Origin: Aquatica leii
Lineage: Eukaryota; Arthropoda; Insecta; Coleoptera; Lampyridae
Length of the DNA stretch: 64,000 nt
Reading direction: 5' to 3'
Assembly: GCA_035610365.1 (NCBI GenBank)
Contig: CM069435.1
Coordinates: forward strand, 19,457,123 to 19,521,122
Shown: one piece after another, positions 59,216-64,000 of the stretch
Layout: every line of letters starts with the position of its first letter
How positions within the stretch are numbered: the stretch's first letter is position 1
Notes under the pieces: model-generated
Seen by the model: only the letters and a program-made list of their open reading frames with translations
Databases searched by the model: none
Told to the model about the DNA's origin: nothing
Made by a program: the position numbers and the translations under genes

Positions 59216-60424
59216 ATGGCGTACCGATCATCCGTTCACGAAAGCACAGGCCAAACACCATCCTGTGTCATGCTCGGTCGTGAGATAAGATTACCATGCG
59301 ATCTTCAATTTGGACGAAGACCGGAAGAAGAAGTCGCTGGAGAAGATTACGTCAGCAAGCTGGCAAAGAGGCTAGACAAAGTACATGAAGAGGTTCGTAA
59401 AAACACACAAATCGCCAGCGACAGGATGAAAACAAGATATGACGTCAAGGCGCAACATGGTGGGTTTCAACCTGGCGATATGGTTTGGTTGTATAACCCT
59501 CAAAGGAGACGTGGTTTGTCGCCGAAGCTGCAAAGGCAATGGGAGGGCCCCTATGAAGTCGTGCAGCGTATTAACGACGTTATATACCGCATCCGAAAAC
59601 CGCCCAGAGGCAAGCCAAAAGTGGTCCACGTCGATCGTCTAGCCCCGTTTGCTGGCGATAACCACAATCCGCAAGTTCAGGTCCGAACCAGAGTAATAAG
59701 TAGCAGAACCAGGAATCCAATCGAAGAAATGGAGTTCGGAAAGTTTATGAACTTATACGGAGGTTCTGGAAAAGCTAGGTTCGGAGTTACCACCGAGGAA
59801 CAACAAGACCTGTTCCAGACACAAAAAGATTACGCCATCGCACATTGCGTGAGCGAGGAGCTTGACATGTCCAAAGGGGTTGCAGTCGTGTTTAAAAAGA
59901 AGTTTGGACAGCTAGATGAATTACGAAGACAGCAACCGGCAGTCGGAAAGGTTTTAGGACTACGTGGTGACGGACGCTTCGTTTTCTATCTGGTCACCAA
60001 GAAATACTCACGTGTCAAGCCGTTATACAAAGATCTGTGGCGAACATTATGGAGTCTCAAGAGACAAATGGAGTTCCATCATGTTAAGAAATTGGCAGTA
60101 CCCAAGCTTGGTTGTGGCTTAGACCAATTGAATTGGAGGACAGTTCGAAACATGTTGGAGCTCGTCTTCCGAGGAACAGGCGTTCAAGTGTTGGTCTGTA
60201 GTTACCAACCGAGAAGAGTATTGGGTCAGGAAAAGTCCATTGACTGTTACTTTTATGGTCAAGGAAGTTGCCGAAATGGAGGAAGCTGCCGCTATCGCCA
60301 CGATCCCTTTTACCGGTGTCGCATCCAGTCTCCTGTTCTGGGACAGAACAGTCCTAAGAAGGGGGCAGTGAAACGTCCGAGAAATTACTTGCAAATGCAA
60401 GAGCCTTCTAGAACTGTTATCTAG
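59216..60424 (+). CDS. Integrase C-terminus fused to TARG1-type macrodomain and CCCH zinc finger
   Basis: 402 residues. 1-147: end of integrase, with MAYRSSVHESTGQTP and the GPYEVVQRINDVIYRI region that normally closes Ty3 pol at HVDRLAPFAG. 148-200: linker. About 201-332: a macrodomain of the TARG1/OARD1 type, enzymes that remove ADP-ribose from acidic residues and deacetylate O-acetyl-ADP-ribose. Matching segments are IAHCVSEELDMSKGVAVVFK, VLGLRGDGRFVFYLVTKK and VPKLGCGLDQLNW. Lys262 (VTKK) and Asp303 (GCGLD) correspond to the TARG1 catalytic lysine and aspartate. 344-362: CCCH zinc finger C-x7-C-x5-C-x3-H (CYFYGQGSCRNGGSCRYRH), a fold often used to bind RNA. The stop lies 56 nt inside the 3' LTR. 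No start codon is needed if it is translated as the end of pol. The role is inference: possibly reversal of host ADP-ribosylation of element products. Confidence 0.88.
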   Translation: MAYRSSVHESTGQTPSCVMLGREIRLPCDLQFGRRPEEEVAGEDYVSKLAKRLDKVHEEVRKNTQIASDRMKTRYDVKAQHGGFQPGDMVWLYNPQRRRGLSPKLQRQWEGPYEVVQRINDVIYRIRKPPRGKPKVVHVDRLAPFAGDNHNPQVQVRTRVISSRTRNPIEEMEFGKFMNLYGGSGKARFGVTTEEQQDLFQTQKDYAIAHCVSEELDMSKGVAVVFKKKFGQLDELRRQQPAVGKVLGLRGDGRFVFYLVTKKYSRVKPLYKDLWRTLWSLKRQMEFHHVKKLAVPKLGCGLDQLNWRTVRNMLELVFRGTGVQVLVCSYQPRRVLGQEKSIDCYFYGQGSCRNGGSCRYRHDPFYRCRIQSPVLGQNSPKKGAVKRPRNYLQMQEPSRTVI

Positions 60425-60823
60425 TTTCTAGAAGATATAGCGAAAAGTGAGGAACGATCGAGAAGAATTCGCCGATGTCTATAAAAGCCGAAGATGGAAA
60501 TCGTAGGTCAGTTATTGCTGGAATGTGAATGCATGCAGTATTAAGAAGATTAAGCAAGTGAAGATAAATAAGTGATTAGCACGTGCGGAGTTTTAAATAA
60601 ATCGAGTGAACGCGACTTACAGTGTGAAATCCGAGGACGTTATCTTATCTCGTGTTAGTTATCTTAAGTGTTATACAACGGTTATACATAAATTATAGTG
60701 TAAGTGTTTTTATTATTAGATTTAATTAGTTCCGTTAATTTAAAAGTATACATATTTCTATAAAAGTAAACGTAGTTTTAGTCGTTATAAATAAATTAGT
60801 TTTTAATAAATAGATACGTAACA
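60369..60823 (+). repeat. 3' LTR of the macrodomain Ty3 element
   Basis: 455 bp, preceded by the polypurine tract AAGAAGGGGGCAG. It ends ACGTAACA and is followed by the ATAT target copy. The first 56 bp also encode the end of the fused reading frame. Confidence 0.95.
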
Positions 60824-63105
60824 ATATTTACCAGGTAACACAGACGGTAAACAAAAAGCATCTGTGTCTTCTCGATTAGAAATTTTACTGCGAACTCTAA
60901 TTATTCCATTTTCATCTTCAAAACAATTTAAAGACACCAGTTTCTTATCATCTTTATCAGCAAAGGATTCTTTCTGAATTAGTTTTATCAGAATCATTTC
61001 ACCATTATTCAACGCATTTGTAGACAATTCGCCTCGAATTTTATTGGCCGAATTTCTGCAGTTATAACCAAAACGAAGCATCCAAGCTATCATCAGTATA
61101 ATTTTCTCATATTTGGAGAAGTAACGTCCAGACCAAATTTCGAGATCTTCGCACATCATAGCCGAAACTAATTTCTTTTTTCGTTCTTGATTAACCACAA
61201 CTTCATCTTTTTCATTTAGTACACTAGGTCACTCCGCTTCACTAGCATATAGCCAGTTGGGTCCCTCCCACCATTTCAACCTGGAAAGGTAATTCGGTGA
61301 ACACCCGCGAGATGGTAGATCGGCGGGATTCATCACATCAGGGACGTATACCTCCAATCTTCTATCGATGTCAAATTTCGAAGCTCATGAACTCTATTTC
61401 AAAGAAAGGTAGATCACTCTTCTTTATTTCTAATCCACGTGAAAACCGTAGAGAAGTCACTCCAAAAATATGTTTTCTAATTCTCGGAAAATCCACATCG
61501 AAGCGAATGATACAACCTTGCGACGATTGTTGCTGCTAAAAGTTCTAGCCTAGGAATCGACAACTTCTTCAAATGCGCTATACGAGACTTCGCTTGTATC
61601 AAATTAACGTGGATGTTGTCCAGCATTTCTACTAGTAAATAAATAACGCACGCATAAGCGTCTTTGCTGGCATCGCAAAAAACGTGTAAACTAACATCAT
61701 CGACTTCGCCTGTACTACCCATGATCCATCTAGGGATTTTAATACGGAAAAGTGTCGGCAGTTCAGTTTGCTATTTAACAAACGATTTTCTGCTTATATC
61801 ATCTACCTCGTCGTCACATCCTAATCCATCACAACTTCTACAGGAGTAGTTTCGGCAATATTGTGGCGGGGCATGTAAATCCAAGTTGGCTAAAAATGTG
61901 TTGAAAGTATAACCTCTTCTTATTTGATCATTAACTTCGATCTTACTCTCACCCGAAATAGACAACTTATCACTTTTCTTGTCCCAACACATGCCCAGCA
62001 CCAATGTTGCTTCCAAAGCTTTACATTCGCCCGAAAACTCCCAGCCACTTAAGTCAAATTTGGCCAATGCCATCACCTGCGTCGCCTCGCGAATAAATTC
62101 GAAAAGTTCAGTTACACCCGACACACTGGTTACACAATTGTGTACATAAAAACTTTCACGCAATTTATAAATAGTGTTTTTGGAACAGTAAAACGAAATC
62201 GAACCAAATCCACGCGCACAACACTCTAAATAATGGTTAATTGTAGCTCCAAGCAAAAAAGGACTACAATTAACCCCAAATACTACCTTTTTGAGTCGAA
62301 ATGTAAGTTCTTTACCATCTTCAGTTTGCTTTACTTTCCGAATCCTTCAGACCAAACCCTTCCATTGCGAACGAAATCCGTTCTTCTCCTTTCACCTCTA
62401 CCTTCAGAAAATTCATTAATCTGGAAAGTCTGCCCTTCATCGAACATTGCAGCATAGGTTTGCGTGGTCACGCCTAATATTTTTAGCGCACGTAGCTGCG
62501 ACTCGATTTTGTCATACAGAGCTGAAACTGATAAACGCTTGCCATTAACAACATTTGCTAAAACCAACTTGAATAACTCTCTGACGTAAAATTCTACCAA
62601 CACTTCCTCTCTACCAAACCGCGCCCTTAAGCAATCACGCGATCTGGTTTTTGGCGTGATGATTTGTAATAATAAAGAAATTTGTCCTCGGAAACTATAT
62701 TTTCGTCTTCGTGAATCTTTTTGAACTGGCTCCATAAATTGCAAGCAATCTTTTAGTTCACCGCCAAACTTTTGAAATTCTAATTTTGGTAATTAAAACT
62801 CACCGTTTGTCGCATATGAAAGCGGACTTGATGACGCTTGACTTCGCCGCGACAATATATCTATATCATCCTGTGCACGCTTTAACTGGTTATATTGTAC
62901 TTAAATTAAACTCTTTATCGACAAGCAACATCCAATGTGAATCGGTTATATCAAGGACCGCGGCATTAAAAAGTTTTTCTTTTCAACGCTTGCATTTTCA
63001 CTCACTTAACTTAGGAATAATCGTTAATAAAAGCACTCTTCTTCAAGTATCATTACCTTTGCAGCACTAAAACACTTTAACAAAACAGTCCTGTCGCCAA
63101 TTTGC

Positions 63106-64000
63106 TTCGTAAACAAATAAAATTACTGTGTGTGGTTTCAAAATGTTTTGAATGTAGAAACGTTGACTAAAACAGCAACCCAAGCCGCATTTTAACGATT
63201 TTTATAATTTTAAAAACAGAAAAAACACCACTGAAAAACACCATTCAAAAATGTTCTTTTGTTTTTTTTCTATGTAACGAAAACGATTTGAAAAATACGT
63301 ACACGCAACTTTAAAATTTTCTTTAAACACATCGATTGAGTGGTTTTCAAAATAACCTGTTTTAAAATTTTGGATCAGTCGCCATGTCGTTATTTGATAA
63401 AATAGATTGTTTTAAAGAATCGAAAAGCAAATGCTGAAGGTTTTTGTATTTTTAAAATTTTCCTTAAATTAAAGGAGTAATAACAATTTTTCGAAAAAGA
63501 AATAAACCCCAATAACTATAAACTGGGGCTCCAAATCAAAAATTTCAACTAAGCAAAGTTGTTTGTTTCAATGAGCTCTAACTGCCATTTTCGTGTGTAA
63601 CAACTTAGTATTAATACCCTGTATACATTTTGTAGAACGACATTGACGCGTTCAATTTTTCATTTATTGACACTGTATAACCTATGCAAAATATCTAGTT
63701 TTGGAGCAATAAATTTATTGTTTCAATATGAATACATTACAGACCACATTAATAAGAAAAATACATTTCAATAATTAAATCAGTTGCTAAACAAACATTG
63801 TTCTACCTGCGAAAGAAATAAATATTATATTATAAAATATACAAAATACTTTATACTTATAACATAGGTATTTTTTTATAACTAAATTTTAACTGTACAT
63901 TGTGATAATTCGTTGAACAAATAAAATTTAGTTAGTATCGTAAAAATAATGGTCAGGTGTTACACAACATCAGAAGTATTACAATAATACCTATATAAAA
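63106..64000. repeat. BEL 5' LTR remnant (probable) and an interspersed repeat
   Basis: From 63106 rightward the minus-strand 5' LTR of BEL element D is expected, but without a partner its outer limit cannot be set. At 63420-63660 lies an inverted relative of the repeat at 16640-16960 (CCAAATCAAAAATTTCAACT, AAAGTTGTTTG, AACTGCCATT, ACCCTGTATACA). The rest, to 64000, is AT-rich with no gene. Confidence 0.45.

Larger units (their letters stand above)
54135..60823 (+). mobile_element. Young Ty3/gypsy retrotransposon carrying a macrodomain and CCCH finger
   Basis: 6689-bp element with identical-looking 455-bp LTRs and a 4-bp ATAT target duplication (54131-54134, 60824-60827). Order: LTR, long AT-rich leader, gag with zinc knuckle, pol (protease, reverse transcriptase, RNase H, integrase), then macrodomain and CCCH zinc finger, polypurine tract AAGAAGGGGGCAG, LTR. 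It is inserted in BEL element D. Its GC content and codon use differ visibly from the AT-rich surroundings. No env-like gene is present. Two one-base losses break pol. A decayed relative of gag and protease is at 27490-28700. Confidence 0.95.
53148..63105 (-). mobile_element. BEL/Pao retrotransposon D, split by the Ty3 element and truncated at its 3' end
   Basis: Minus-strand order: a primer-site-like TGGCGACAGGACTG at about 63103, marking the end of a 5' LTR beyond it; gag from about 62790 (LPKLEFQKFGGELKDCLQFM, then YSFRGQISLL); reverse transcriptase about 62256-61771; HVFCDASKDAYACVIYL and KLSIPRLELLAATIVA (61722-61477); a WWEGPNWL segment near 61260; the integrase zinc-region entry 61198-60830. 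The young Ty3 element (54135-60823) then interrupts. The integrase resumes at 54134-53148 with RRGRPAVVYTYNGTNFVG, PSAPWWGGWWERLIGLVKQ and DIVLIGNDISKRLDWPL. The element ends abruptly at gypsy C with no 3' LTR. Several frames are broken. Confidence 0.85.

Overview
The window is AT-rich animal nuclear DNA, almost certainly from an insect. Host genes have short introns (about 45-110 nt). The transposon load is dense and insect-typical: BEL/Pao, Ty3/gypsy, Penelope-like (PLE), RNase H-bearing LINEs, hAT, pogo-like, piggyBac-like and Tc1/IS630-like relics. The encoded CDK1 proteins keep the Gly-for-Ala change in the DFG segment that I associate with fly CDK1. The order of insect cannot be fixed from the sequence.

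Five kinds of host gene are recognisable. 5.3-6.7 kb (+): the 3' half of a choline-transporter-like gene (SLC44/Ctl2). 15.1-16.1 kb (+): an intact three-exon Cdk1. 23.9-31.35 kb (-): Tgs1, cap trimethylguanosine synthase, with a 3.7-kb transposon-filled intron. 40.6-42.2 kb (-): single-exon Greatwall/MASTL kinase. 43.2-44.3 kb (-): a second intact Cdk1 with the same exon lengths and the same unusual GC-AG first intron. 46.6-48.75 kb (-): single-exon ELMO/Ced-12. A duplicated mitotic CDK pair with Greatwall, its downstream partner kinase in the mitotic-entry switch, next to one copy is a notable arrangement.

Between these genes the DNA is mostly mobile elements, many nested. 0-1.6 kb: LINE on the minus strand. 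2.2-3.6 kb: BEL relic. 7.2-9.1 kb: PLE fragments, two of them tail to tail, with hammerhead-ribozyme-like cores. 9.2-14.5 kb: repeats with a tRNA-like B box, a perfect 160-bp inverted repeat carrying the PLE ribozyme-like core, and a hAT element with 8-bp target duplications. 17.1-22.8 kb: LINE split by a 2.2-kb and a 0.6-kb inverted-repeat element. 31.5-32.7 kb: internally deleted BEL. 32.75-39.7 kb: gypsy element split by a pogo-like transposon. 49.8-53.15 kb: decayed gypsy. 53.15-63.1 kb: BEL element split by a young Ty3/gypsy element.

The most striking object is that young Ty3/gypsy element (54135-60823). Its two 455-bp LTRs look identical and it has a 4-bp target duplication. Where a third gene such as env might sit, its last reading frame continues past the integrase into a TARG1/OARD1-type macrodomain (an ADP-ribose hydrolase fold) with both expected catalytic residues, then a CCCH zinc finger. 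I know of no described Ty3 element of this design. A degraded relative of its gag and protease lies at 27.5-28.6 kb inside the Tgs1 intron.
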